DNA of 64,000 nucleotides from Candidatus Albibeggiatoa sp. nov. NOAA (GTDB taxonomy: Bacteria > Pseudomonadota > Gammaproteobacteria > Beggiatoales > Beggiatoaceae), in NCBI GenBank assembly GCA_025800385.1, contig JAOXRS010000008.1, positions 62,001-126,000 on the forward strand, in the 5' to 3' direction. Shown in pieces: positions 1 to 8,921 of the stretch. Numbering within the stretch: position 1 is the first letter of the stretch; each line of letters opens with the position of its first letter. The position numbers and the translations under genes were made by a program. The notes under the pieces are model-generated. The model was given only the letters and a program-made list of their open reading frames with translations. It made no database searches and was not told the origin of the DNA.

Positions 1-38
1 AGATACACATGTAATATCTAGTAACTATCTGAATTATA

Positions 39-800
39 TTATAAACGTACTTCGATGCCTGCTTGTGCCATTTGTTGTTTGGCTTCACCAACGCTGTATT
101 CACCGAAATGGAAAATACTGGCAGCTAACACTGCATCTGCTTTGCCTTGTTTTACGCCATCAACTAAATGATCTAAATTGCCAACACCACCTGATGCAAT
201 TACAGGTACAGTGACCGCATCACTAATGGTTCGGGTTAAGCCAAGGTCAAAGCCATTCTTAGTGCCATCCCTATCCATACTGGTTAGCAAAATTTCGCCA
301 GCACCGTATTCAACCATCTTCTGCGCCCATTCAACCGCATTAATCCCAGTTGGTTTACGGCCGCCATGAGTAAATACTTCCCAATGGTCATCGCCGACTT
401 GCTTTGCATCAATTGCCACCACAATACATTGTGAACCAAAGTGATTGGTGGCTTCTTGTACAAATTCAGGATTGAAAACAGCTGCGGTATTGATACTGAC
501 TTTGTCTGCACCTGCATGAAGCATTCGGCTAATATCATCGAGCTTGCGAATACCACCACCCACGGTTAACGGAATAAATACCTGACTGGCGACTTCTTCC
601 ACCACATGTACCATGGTTTCACGCTCATCAGAGCTGGCTGTGATGTCTAAAAAAGTGATTTCATCCGCGCCTTGCTCATCATAACGACAAGCAATTTCGA
701 CGGGATCACCCGCATCACGGATATTAACGAAATTAACCCCTTTAACAACGCGACCTGCATCCACATCCAAACAAGGAATGACACGCTTAGCTAAACCCAT
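39..800 (-). CDS. hisF: Imidazole glycerol phosphate synthase cyclase subunit HisF
   Basis: HisF joins with the glutaminase HisH to turn PRFAR and ammonia into imidazole glycerol phosphate and AICAR, in the cytoplasmic histidine pathway. The 253-residue protein has the usual family length and is a half-barrel-duplicated (beta/alpha)8 fold. The two catalytic aspartates are visible as D12 (in the IPCLDV motif near the N-terminus) and D131 (in VVAIDAK). The TVGGGIR and VIASGGVGN phosphate-binding loops are present near residues 79-85 and 200. It lies 20 bp downstream of hisA on the same strand, so the two are surely cotranscribed. The gene next in line (hisI or hisIE would be usual) falls outside the window. 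Identification is certain. Confidence 0.97.
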   Translation of the reverse strand: MGLAKRVIPCLDVDAGRVVKGVNFVNIRDAGDPVEIACRYDEQGADEITFLDITASSDERETMVHVVEEVASQVFIPLTVGGGIRKLDDISRMLHAGADKVSINTAAVFNPEFVQEATNHFGSQCIVVAIDAKQVGDDHWEVFTHGGRKPTGINAVEWAQKMVEYGAGEILLTSMDRDGTKNGFDLGLTRTISDAVTVPVIASGGVGNLDHLVDGVKQGKADAVLAASIFHFGEYSVGEAKQQMAQAGIEVRL

Positions 801-820
801 TGATCTTTCCTAGTTTTAAT

Positions 821-1567
821 TTAAATTGGCGCACTTTCATATTTATCAGCTAAGGCTTGTGCTTCTTCAAAGTTTAATGTGCCTTCGTAAATCGCACGCC
901 CTGTAATAGTGCCTGTAATGCCTTCTTCTGCAACATCACATAATTCTTGGATGTCTTCGATTGTGGTAATACCGCCAGAAGCAATAATTGGAATCGTTGT
1001 TGAACGCGCTAACTCAACAGTTGATTCTAAATTAACCCCTTGCATCATGCCATCGCGGTTAATGTCTGTGTAAATAATCGCGGAAACACCGTCCTGTTCA
1101 AAACGTTTCGCTAAATCAATAGCTGTATGCTGTGACATTTTTGACCAACCATTGGTGGCTAATTTGCCATTTTTCGCATCTAAACCGACAATAATGCGTC
1201 CCGGAAATTCTAAACAGGCATCTGATACGAAATGCGGTGCATTAATCGCTTTTGTGCCTAAAATAACTTGTGCAACACCCATATCTAAATAGGCTTGAAT
1301 CGTATCTGTATCACGAATACCACCACCGACTTGAATCAAAATCTCTGGATAGGTTGTTGTGATTTTCTGGATAATTTCCCCATTAACAGGTTTTCCAGCA
1401 AACGCACCATTTAAGTCTACGATATGTAAGCGTTTTGCCCCTTTTTCTATCCAATGCCCTGCCATAGCCACAGGGTCAGAGGAGAAGATGGTTTCATCAT
1501 CCATACGTCCTTGTTTTAAGCGAACACATTGACCATCTTTTAAATCAATGGCGGGTATGACTAGCAT
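821..1567 (-). CDS. hisA: Phosphoribosylformimino-5-aminoimidazole carboxamide ribotide isomerase HisA
   Basis: HisA performs the Amadori rearrangement of ProFAR to PRFAR, the step just before HisF. At 248 residues it is full length. The catalytic pair is D8 (IPAIDL) and D130 (VGLDAK), and the phosphate loops QVGGGIR and IIASGGI are intact. HisA and HisF are paralogous barrels and share this motif order. The gene is first in the visible histidine unit, with hisF 20 bp downstream. No other his gene is seen upstream, where a 448-bp gap separates it from a divergent P-type ATPase gene, so hisA starts a transcription unit here. Confidence 0.97.
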   Translation of the reverse strand: MLVIPAIDLKDGQCVRLKQGRMDDETIFSSDPVAMAGHWIEKGAKRLHIVDLNGAFAGKPVNGEIIQKITTTYPEILIQVGGGIRDTDTIQAYLDMGVAQVILGTKAINAPHFVSDACLEFPGRIIVGLDAKNGKLATNGWSKMSQHTAIDLAKRFEQDGVSAIIYTDINRDGMMQGVNLESTVELARSTTIPIIASGGITTIEDIQELCDVAEEGITGTITGRAIYEGTLNFEEAQALADKYESAPI

Positions 1568-2015
1568 GTTAAATCCTCAAACAATCAGCGTGTCTTAGAG
1601 TAAAATATAAAGCTTTAAGTATACCCAAAGGCTTTTTAATTTGCGATGTTAGATTGAAGTTTTTTAACCGTAAATATTGAAAATCGTATTTTTAGTGCAT
1701 TTTAGAATGTAAAATATCTGGATATGCTAGCATTTTGTACCAATCTTATATGGCTGGATAAATGAAAGTAATAAAGAAGTAATATTATTTATTAAAACAG
1801 CCTGTTACATCAGTATTTTATTATTGTAGTATACAGTTGAATTTTATATATTCTCATGATAGTCTCGCGGCACTTTGTTAGAAACGCAAGTATTGGTACG
1901 ATGAGTGTCTAACTAGACTCGGATGAATTTGCTAAGTTCGATCTTGCTGAGACAATCTTCACAATACTGGGAGCTTATCGTTTCCTAAAGATTTGCTATC
2001 AAAAAGAGCCAACCC
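1568..2015. other. Intergenic region between divergent hisA and P-type ATPase gene
   Basis: This 448-bp AT-rich stretch separates two divergently transcribed genes and must hold both promoters. I could not point to a convincing -35/-10 pair, an attenuator or a his leader peptide on either strand. No coding potential is evident. Confidence 0.5.
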
Positions 2016-4484
2016 ATGACACAGAAAAAAACCATTCCGCCTACAAACCCAAGTGAACAAATCACTGAATTACTCAATGCAGAGGATAAGAAAGGGGAAT
2101 GGATTGTTCGTAAGCATGCGGCACTCGCTGCTGCAGCGGGAAGTGTCCCCATTCCTCTGGTTGATTTTGCTGCTGTTTCAGGGGTTACCCTCAATATGTT
2201 ACGACAGCTTGCTGCACACTATAAGGTTGAGTTTCGAACTGAAACAGCCCGTGCAGGTATTTCCTCGCTCGTGAATGGCGGGGCAACCGTGCTGGCTTAT
2301 CAACCTATGACCTCGTTTATTAGCATTATCCCAGGTGTGGGGCATTTAGCTAAACTTGTTGTAGGCCCTTTGGTCACAGGCCCTATAACCTATGCGGTTG
2401 GACGCGTATTCTTACTGCATTTTAGCCAAGGTGGTACATTCTATAATTTCGATCCTAACCAATTTCATGATTATTTCTCAGAGATGGTGCGCGGTAATAA
2501 ATTCGAAAATACGGTCGCTGTAAATGAAGATATAAACCAAAATGCTGATACTAATAACGAGACTGCTATTGTACCCAAAAAACCTACAGAATCTGTTGAA
2601 GATGTCGATGCTGAGTTAGATCGGCTGAGTCTTTTAACGGCTGCGTCGGTGGCAGGATCAGGCCTAGCCATAGCAAGTGCAGTTGCTCCTCCACTTAGGT
2701 TATTAGCACTACCTTTAGCCCTCCTCCCAAGCATACCGTTAGCATATGAAACTTGGCGAGAATATGCCGATGAAAAACAACTTGGCTTTAAAGCCTTACT
2801 CACACTTACCTCTGGTTTGTTATTAGCCACTGGATATCTAGCGGCAGTCGGGCTTGCGAATATGATTGTGTTCGGTGGGAAATATTTGGTACTTAAAACC
2901 CGCAAGGAAGGCGAAGAAAGTCTTAGCTTAGCGGTAAGTGACTGGAATGAAAATGTTTGGGTTTTAAATAATGGAGTGGAAATTGAAACGCCTTTAGATC
3001 AGGTTGAAGAGGGTGCGCTTGTGGTTGTACGTCCGGGGCGGCTCGTGCCTGTGGATGGCACAATTGCGGAGGGCGAACTGATGGTGGATAACCGTATGTT
3101 TACAGGTGAATCTCGATTGGTTGAAATTACTGTTGGTGACGAAATCCTTGCTGGGGCAATGGTCGTGAGTGGTCGCGGATTGGTTAAAACAGAAAATACA
3201 GGCGCAGAAACCAAAGCCGCTCGCTTAGAAACGCTTATTGCAGATATGCAGTCTTATGAGCAACAACTAGATGTACGTAGTCAAGAAATGGCTGATCGCT
3301 CAATGCTGCCTACATTGGGTTTAGGTGCATTAGGAATGGCTGCATGGGGGCCTCTTGGTGCTGTCAGTGGTGTGTGGAGTAATAGTTTTGATTTAGTTTG
3401 GGTATTTGGCCCTGCGGCGATGTTACGCATGTTACGCACAGCGGCTGATAGTGGCATTCTGATTAAAGATGGTCGCTCACTGGATTTACTTGGCGATATT
3501 GATACCGTTGTGTTTGATAAAACAGGCACACTAACACACGATAGCTTTGCACTCGGTGAACTATATCCTGATGCGGCGTTTGATAAAGATACGTTGTTGA
3601 AAATTTCTGCTGCTGCCGAGCTTGGACATGAACACCCTATTGCACGCGCAATTGTAGAAGGTGCTGAGGATCAAGGTATTGATCTGTCTGAAGTCCCTGT
3701 TGAAGAACCTTCTTTCCAAGCAGGTTTGGGCTTAAAATTAATTGTTGATGACAAGTTAGTCTTGCTGGGTAGCCGTCGTTTACTCATGAATAATGACATT
3801 GAACTCCCAGAATTTATCTTAGAAAAAACTGCAGCATCCGAAGCAGTAGGGTGTACAGTTGTACATTTAGCAATCAATAGCAGTTATGCTGGCGCAATCG
3901 AACTTGTACCTAAAGTACGCTCTGAAACCCAAGAATTAATTGATCGACTTCATGCACGAGGTATGGAAGTCATGGTTTTAAGTGGTGACGAGGAAGAACC
4001 TACACGCAGACTGGCACAATCATTAGGCATTGACACATGGTTCTCACGCACCTTGCCTGAACAAAAAAGTGATCGAATTGCTGAACTGTGTGATGAAGGG
4101 CGTAAGGTGTGCTTCATTGGCGATGGGGTCAATGATGCATTAGCAATGCGCCGCGCCCATGTTTCAATCTCAATGACAGGTGCATCTGCTATTGCTGTTG
4201 ATAGCGCACAGATTATTTTAAATGATGGGTCTTTAACGCGATTAGATGCCGTTTTTGAACTTGGCAAACGCCATGAAACATCACAGAATCAGCTTGCAAT
4301 GGCTGCTCTTGTACCTACTGCCATTAACTTCACTGGGGTTTTATTTCTTGGTGTACCATTGGTGGCATTGGTTGGTGTTTATTCTGTTGCAGTGGCTGCT
4401 AATCTGGGTATCACCTATCGGAAAGAAGATTGGGATGCGTTATCAATCGATACGGCTGAGGAAGAACATATAAGTAAACAATAA
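2016..4484 (+). CDS. P-type ATPase with N-terminal DUF697-like domain, CPx motif absent
   Basis: The 822-residue protein has two parts. Residues about 30-170 look like DUF697 (the YcjF-type membrane domain with a PIPLVD core), followed by an acidic linker at 165-205. Residues about 205-822 are a P1B-like P-type ATPase: two hydrophobic hairpins (208-290), TGES at 363-366 in the actuator domain, the phosphorylated D501 in DKTGTLT, an HP motif at H540-P541 typical of P1B pumps, and GDGVND at 702-707. The position where P1B pumps carry CPC or a related ion-binding motif (about 200 residues after the first hairpin, before D501) reads FGPAAML at 464-470, with no cysteine. No HMA metal-binding domain is seen. 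The enzyme machinery is intact, so it should cycle ATP, but the ion cannot be named. An AGAG stretch precedes the start. Confidence 0.85.
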   Translation: MTQKKTIPPTNPSEQITELLNAEDKKGEWIVRKHAALAAAAGSVPIPLVDFAAVSGVTLNMLRQLAAHYKVEFRTETARAGISSLVNGGATVLAYQPMTSFISIIPGVGHLAKLVVGPLVTGPITYAVGRVFLLHFSQGGTFYNFDPNQFHDYFSEMVRGNKFENTVAVNEDINQNADTNNETAIVPKKPTESVEDVDAELDRLSLLTAASVAGSGLAIASAVAPPLRLLALPLALLPSIPLAYETWREYADEKQLGFKALLTLTSGLLLATGYLAAVGLANMIVFGGKYLVLKTRKEGEESLSLAVSDWNENVWVLNNGVEIETPLDQVEEGALVVVRPGRLVPVDGTIAEGELMVDNRMFTGESRLVEITVGDEILAGAMVVSGRGLVKTENTGAETKAARLETLIADMQSYEQQLDVRSQEMADRSMLPTLGLGALGMAAWGPLGAVSGVWSNSFDLVWVFGPAAMLRMLRTAADSGILIKDGRSLDLLGDIDTVVFDKTGTLTHDSFALGELYPDAAFDKDTLLKISAAAELGHEHPIARAIVEGAEDQGIDLSEVPVEEPSFQAGLGLKLIVDDKLVLLGSRRLLMNNDIELPEFILEKTAASEAVGCTVVHLAINSSYAGAIELVPKVRSETQELIDRLHARGMEVMVLSGDEEEPTRRLAQSLGIDTWFSRTLPEQKSDRIAELCDEGRKVCFIGDGVNDALAMRRAHVSISMTGASAIAVDSAQIILNDGSLTRLDAVFELGKRHETSQNQLAMAALVPTAINFTGVLFLGVPLVALVGVYSVAVAANLGITYRKEDWDALSIDTAEEEHISKQ

Positions 4485-4507
4485 ACTCAACAATTATTCC
4501 TAATTGA

Positions 4508-4545
4508 TTGATATGGCTGCCTGAATATTAGTGCAACCATATCAA
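4508..4545. terminator. Inverted repeat after the P-type ATPase gene
   Basis: A perfect 9-bp stem (4508-4516 with 4537-4545) and 20-nt loop sits 24 bp after the ATPase stop codon, between convergent genes. There is no clear U tract on either strand, so it may work as a weak terminator or an RNA 3' end stabiliser. Confidence 0.4.
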
Positions 4546-4645
4546 CTCATTGTCGTACCGTTTTAGCAAACTTCTATCCAACAAATACAAATCAGCTTCG
4601 TAATTTATAAGTGAAGTGTAGCTATATGACGGCATTAAAATAGAC

Positions 4646-4683
4646 TAACTGCCCACGACGAATATTCAATCAATCGCCGTGAG
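4646..4683 (-). terminator. Degenerate hairpin downstream of methyltransferase-SDR copy 1
   Basis: A CCCACG block (4651-4656) and a CGTGAGT block near 4677 form a short imperfect stem just past the stop codon. The same two blocks make the long hairpin found at 7334-7373 after the paralogous gene, so this looks like a decayed copy of it. Confidence 0.35.
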
Positions 4684-4692
4684 TAAAACAAA

Positions 4693-6234
4693 CTATTGAT
4701 CACGTGGCTCAATCAAAATTTCATGCATACTCACATGTGGTTTTGACATGACTGCACCCACAATGCTATCGGCCACATCAAATGGACTGAGTAATTGCAT
4801 ATCTGAAGCCCATCCATGTCCTACTTTAAAATCAGAACTCACACCTAATTCTTCTAATGTTTTCGTATCAGTATTGGTACGTACTAAGTCAGTTCTCACA
4901 TCCCCTGGTTGCACATCAGTGATTTTAATTCCTGTGCCACGGAATTCACCACGTAAACTTTGCGATAACATCGTAACAAACGCTTTCGATGCACAATATA
5001 CCGCTAAGCCATCAAATGGTGTTTTAGCAGCATCACTACTAATGTTAATAATATGACCTGATTTTTGTTCTATAAATGTTGGTAATACCGCACCAATACA
5101 ATTGACCACACCAGAGATATTGACATCAATCATTTTATCCCATTCATCAAAAACACCATTCTTCATGAAAGTAAAACACATCATGCCCGCACTGTTAATG
5201 AGTATATCAATTCGACCATAATGCGCTTTTACAACATTCACTAAATCCAATGTTTGCTTACGTTGCGCCACATCAGTTGGCACTACAAAGCAATTACCAC
5301 CCTGTTCTTCAATCAGTGCTTTGACTTCATTAAGCTTATCCTCGCTACGTGCTACTAGCGCAACATTTGCTCCTTGAGCTGCTAATACAATCGCTGTTGC
5401 CCGACCAATACCCGAAGATGCACCTGTACAAATAACAACACGATCCTTCAACTTTTGTGACTGAATGGCGTACTTTTCAGCTTGAATTAACCAGTAAGTC
5501 TTGATGCCATTTTTAATTTCATTCAGTTTTCTCTCAAATGATTCAACAACGCTGTTAAATGTGTCAACAGAATATTGGCTTATCAACTCATCTTTACGCG
5601 CAAGTAAACGATCAAGCTCAGCCTGCGTTTCGTGTGTATAACCTTCTGTATCATTAGAAATTTGTACCCGAACAAATGTATTTTGCTCAAAAATATCATA
5701 GTACTCTGATTGCATGAGCAAATGATAACCTTTACGTTCATGTACAGCCTGTTGCTCTGAGTTCAATGGCTCATCTGAAATGCCGTAGTCTGTAGCAAGA
5801 AATTTACCCCCCGGTTTAAGCCATGTTCTGAGCTTTTGAAAAAATTGATTTTTCTGCTCTGTATTCAAGTGCAATAACGCATCTCGACAAACAATATAAT
5901 TAAAAGAATTCTCATCAAAATCACCTGTAATCACATCACCATGAATAAATTTGCATTGAGATGAACGTTTTTCTGCTGTTTGTTTTGCTTGTTCAATCAG
6001 TGTTGCTTCTCGATCAATGCCTACAATTTGTGCCCCATACTTAGATTCAAGATAAAAGCTACTACCGCCTAAACCGCAGCAGACATCCAACACACGCGTA
6101 TTTGAATCAAGTTCCTCATCAGCGAATAGTATGTCAAGATAAGTTGACCCACCACAAGACATAAACCCTTCACCAAAAGCCACTTCAAAAAGATTTACGT
6201 TATCCATGCTGTACTGTTTTTTGGCAACTGCCAT
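4693..6234 (-). CDS. Methyltransferase-short-chain dehydrogenase fusion protein, copy 1
   Basis: About 513 residues with two enzyme domains. Residues 5-230 are a class I SAM methyltransferase resembling phosphoethanolamine N-methyltransferases: an FGEGF.SCGG segment (21-30) precedes motif I (VLDVCCGLGG, 49-58), with acidic D75 as likely ribose ligand. A helical linker (205-260) leads to a classical SDR at 262-514: TGASSGIG (271-278) for NAD(P), NSAG (348-351), and the triad S401, Y414, K418. Numbering is from the upstream ATG at 6237; the second ATG (6234) lies 7 nt after AGGAG and aligns with the start of the paralog, so I prefer it. The paralog at 7380-8921 is about 80% identical by eye. 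The substrate is unknown; an amino-alcohol or lipid headgroup is a guess from the methyltransferase family. Confidence 0.8.
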   Translation of the reverse strand: MAVAKKQYSMDNVNLFEVAFGEGFMSCGGSTYLDILFADEELDSNTRVLDVCCGLGGSSFYLESKYGAQIVGIDREATLIEQAKQTAEKRSSQCKFIHGDVITGDFDENSFNYIVCRDALLHLNTEQKNQFFQKLRTWLKPGGKFLATDYGISDEPLNSEQQAVHERKGYHLLMQSEYYDIFEQNTFVRVQISNDTEGYTHETQAELDRLLARKDELISQYSVDTFNSVVESFERKLNEIKNGIKTYWLIQAEKYAIQSQKLKDRVVICTGASSGIGRATAIVLAAQGANVALVARSEDKLNEVKALIEEQGGNCFVVPTDVAQRKQTLDLVNVVKAHYGRIDILINSAGMMCFTFMKNGVFDEWDKMIDVNISGVVNCIGAVLPTFIEQKSGHIINISSDAAKTPFDGLAVYCASKAFVTMLSQSLRGEFRGTGIKITDVQPGDVRTDLVRTNTDTKTLEELGVSSDFKVGHGWASDMQLLSPFDVADSIVGAVMSKPHVSMHEILIEPRDQ

Positions 6235-6290
6235 CATAAAGCTCCTGCTTATTTAAGGTTTTTGAAGGTATAAACTTGTGAAATACAAGT
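6235..6290 (-). pseudogene. Possible remnant of an aldolase gene 3' end
   Basis: The bases just upstream of copy 1 match the last codons of the intact aldolase gene upstream of copy 2 at about 24 of 29 positions, including the ribosome binding site. Read in the aldolase frame, the remnant gives LK-stop-AGAL-stop where the intact gene ends LKQAGVL-stop. Part of the match could be kept for its role as a ribosome binding site, so this is a tentative call. Similarity fades beyond about 12 codons. Confidence 0.35.
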
Positions 6291-6532
6291 ATTTTAGTTT
6301 CATCTAAACCAACTATCAGTCCATTGGTTAATAACTACTTTAGGCTTTCATTTATAGCATTATACTGACTATCTGACTGTGTTTACACTTATATTACTTA
6401 TGGTGCAATGACTGTATGTTTTCCTCTAAGTGGCTTATTTTTATTGACATCATAGCTTTGTAAAGTTTATCTTGCTTTGCATATCTTGAATTTTAGGGTA
6501 ATTCTTTTCTTCTTTGCTATGGAGCTATTTTA

Positions 6533-7300
6533 ATGATGCGCTATTCTGTATTGACCAATAGAATTGTTGTATTTTTTTTGATGTTTACCACCAGTGTGGC
6601 CATGGCCGCATCAAACTCGATTGATGGTATCTGGATAGGAGAATATAGCTCAGGCTCATCGACTGACCTCACTAAAGAAATCATCATATTTAAAACAGTT
6701 TCCAGTGAAGAAGGCTCAAAAGTCGTTGGAGCTTATTTAACCGCAGATGGCTTTGCAGGCACACTAGAAGGGGCATATCAAGATGAGTCAAATTTGGTTT
6801 TTATCCTTAGACAACCCATGTTCCATTGCCCTCAAGCCGCAACAGGTGTTTTAAAGGTTGAATTAAAGGATGAGAAAATTGAGTATTTCTACTTTGGTAA
6901 AAGCTGCACAGGAGAAGGAACATCACAAGGGACAGGTTCAAAGATATCGACGATCCCACAAAATAAAGGCCTGCTTGGCTTTTGGCAGGGTAGTGACAGC
7001 ACTACATTTTTCTTTGATTTTATTGAAAAAACAGACCCTATACCTGCACAGCAATTAATGGGCATCTATGTAAATGATAATGGAAATAGTGGTATTTTGA
7101 CAGGAACATCATTGCCTAGTATTGAGCAAAAATTCACCCTGACTAATACCAAACCATCTCCAACTTGTTCTGCCAAAGGTGTGTTAACAGGGGAGTTTAG
7201 AAAAGATACAACTGCACTCTCTTATTCATTTGTAAGCACAGATTGTAGTGGTAAATCCAGCACAGAAACTGGTCAAGCCACCTCTTTGTCTACCAAATAA
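6533..7300 (+). CDS. Secreted protein with two homologous repeats, function unknown
   Basis: The 255-residue product starts with a signal peptide (hydrophobic 10-24, likely cut after VAMAA). The rest seems to be an internal duplication: residues about 28-140 and 145-250 each open with a G-I/F-W-x-G motif, continue with a G-x-Y hairpin and a G-I/T-L-x-G stretch, and carry two cysteines in similar places (a mid-repeat one and one near the end), which could form one disulfide per repeat. This suggests two small beta-barrel domains in the periplasm or outside the cell. It lies between the two methyltransferase-SDR paralogs and points the other way, so it has its own promoter. I recognise no named family. 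Confidence 0.75.
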   Translation: MMRYSVLTNRIVVFFLMFTTSVAMAASNSIDGIWIGEYSSGSSTDLTKEIIIFKTVSSEEGSKVVGAYLTADGFAGTLEGAYQDESNLVFILRQPMFHCPQAATGVLKVELKDEKIEYFYFGKSCTGEGTSQGTGSKISTIPQNKGLLGFWQGSDSTTFFFDFIEKTDPIPAQQLMGIYVNDNGNSGILTGTSLPSIEQKFTLTNTKPSPTCSAKGVLTGEFRKDTTALSYSFVSTDCSGKSSTETGQATSLSTK

Positions 7301-7333
7301 ATTATAAGTTTGCTTGAAAGTCTGTAATGCAAA

Positions 7334-7373
7334 GCCAACTACCCACGATATAGATGAGCGTGAGTAGTTTGGC
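7334..7373. terminator. Imperfect hairpin between convergent genes
   Basis: Two arms (7334-7347 and 7359-7373) pair over about 13 bp with few mismatches and a loop of about 11 nt. It lies 6 bp past the stop of methyltransferase-SDR copy 2 and 33 bp past the secreted-protein gene, so it can serve both strands. Confidence 0.55.
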
Positions 7374-7379
7374 AAAGTA

Positions 7380-8921
7380 TTATTGATCGCGTGGCTCGAT
7401 TAAAATTTCGTGCATACCCACATGTGGTTTTAATATGACCGCATCGACAATACGATCAGCCACATCAAAAGGGTCTAGTAATTGTGTATCTGAAGCCCAT
7501 CCATGTCCTGCTTTGAAATTTGGATTGATGCCGAGTTCTTGCAACGTTTTAGTATCGCTGTTTGTTTTTACAATATCAGTTCTCACATCTCCCGGTTGCA
7601 CATCTGTCACTTTGATACCCGTGCCACGGAATTCACTGCGTAAACTTTGCGATAACATCGCCACAAACGCTTTTGATGCAGAATAGACTGATAAGCCAGC
7701 ATAAGGGGTTTTGGCAGCATCACTACTGATATTAATGATATGTCCCGACTTCTGTTCCAGAAATGAAGGTAATACAGCCCCGATACAATTCATTACACCC
7801 GAAATATTAGTATCAACAGTCTTTGCCCATTCCTCATGAACATTATGTTTCATAAACGTATAGAACATTACACCTGCCGCATTTACTAATACATCAACAT
7901 GGCCACAACGCGTTTTGACAGTATTAACCAAGTCCAAGGTTTGTTCACGCTGTGCCACATCAGTTGGTACAACAAAACAGTCACCGCCTTGCTCATCGAT
8001 TAGTTTTTTTACAGTATTAAGCTTGTCTTCATTTCTGGCAACTAAAGCCACAGTCGCTCCCTGCGCTGCCAATGCCATTGCAGTTGCACGACCCATCCCA
8101 GAAGACGCACCTGTACATATTGCGACACGCCCTTTTAATTTTTGAGATTGAATCGCATATTTTTCAACTTGGATTAACCAATAGGTTTTAATGCCATCTT
8201 TGATTTCAGTTAGTTTTCTTTCAAATGATTCAGCAACACTGTCAAATGCTGCCGTAGAATACTGGCTAGTCAATGTATCTTTACGGGCAAGTAAACGATC
8301 AAGTTCAGCTTGAGTATGCTGTGTGTAAGCATCTGTATCATTGCGAATCTGTACGCGGACAAAACCATTGTTTTCAAAATAATCAAAATACTCCGATTGC
8401 ATTAACAAATGATAGCCTTTGCTCTCATGGATAGCTTTTTGCGCTTCTGTCAATGGTTCAGCTGAGATGCCGTAATCGGTCGCAAGGAATTTACCACCAG
8501 GTTTCAGCCATGCTTTGATTCTTTGGAACAATTGATTCTTTTGCTCTGCATTGAAGTGCAATAAGGCATCACGACAAATAATGTAATCAAACGAATTGTC
8601 ATCAAAATCAGCCGCAATCACATCACCATGAACAAACTCACATTGAGATGAGGCTTTTTCTGCTGTTTGCTTAGCATGTACAATCAATGCTTCTTCACGA
8701 TCAATACCAGTGACTTTAGTTCCGTATTTGCCTTCGAGATAAAAGCCACTGCCACCTAGACCGCAACAAACATCTAAAACACGTGTATTTGAATCGAGTT
8801 CTTCATCAGCGAATAATGTATCAAGATAAGTTGATCCGCCACAAGACATGAACCCTTCACCAAAAGCAACTTCAAAGAGATTCACGTTATCCATGCTGTA
8901 CTGCTTTCCAGCAACTTCCAT
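7380..8921 (-). CDS. Methyltransferase-short-chain dehydrogenase fusion protein, copy 2
   Basis: This is the paralog of the gene at 4693-6234 with the same domain order: a phosphoethanolamine methyltransferase-like SAM domain (motif I VLDVCCGLGG) and a C-terminal SDR with an intact TGASSGMG glycine motif, a catalytic Ser in NISSDA, and YSASK for the Tyr-Lys pair. The first half of the methyltransferase domain is almost identical to copy 1, while the middle has drifted more. A GTG at 8924 and an ATG at 8921 are both possible starts; the ATG lies 7 nt after AGGAG, so I choose it. It then shares one base with the stop of the aldolase gene upstream (TGATG), which indicates translational coupling. 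The fusion suggests that methylation and an alcohol/ketone redox step act on one compound or on successive ones. Confidence 0.82.
   Translation of the reverse strand: MEVAGKQYSMDNVNLFEVAFGEGFMSCGGSTYLDTLFADEELDSNTRVLDVCCGLGGSGFYLEGKYGTKVTGIDREEALIVHAKQTAEKASSQCEFVHGDVIAADFDDNSFDYIICRDALLHFNAEQKNQLFQRIKAWLKPGGKFLATDYGISAEPLTEAQKAIHESKGYHLLMQSEYFDYFENNGFVRVQIRNDTDAYTQHTQAELDRLLARKDTLTSQYSTAAFDSVAESFERKLTEIKDGIKTYWLIQVEKYAIQSQKLKGRVAICTGASSGMGRATAMALAAQGATVALVARNEDKLNTVKKLIDEQGGDCFVVPTDVAQREQTLDLVNTVKTRCGHVDVLVNAAGVMFYTFMKHNVHEEWAKTVDTNISGVMNCIGAVLPSFLEQKSGHIINISSDAAKTPYAGLSVYSASKAFVAMLSQSLRSEFRGTGIKVTDVQPGDVRTDIVKTNSDTKTLQELGINPNFKAGHGWASDTQLLDPFDVADRIVDAVILKPHVGMHEILIEPRDQ

Noticed and set aside
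2471..2905. 144-codon minus-strand ORF inside the P-type ATPase gene
   Set aside because: It is antisense to conserved ATPase sequence and is Ser/Pro-rich without any domain.
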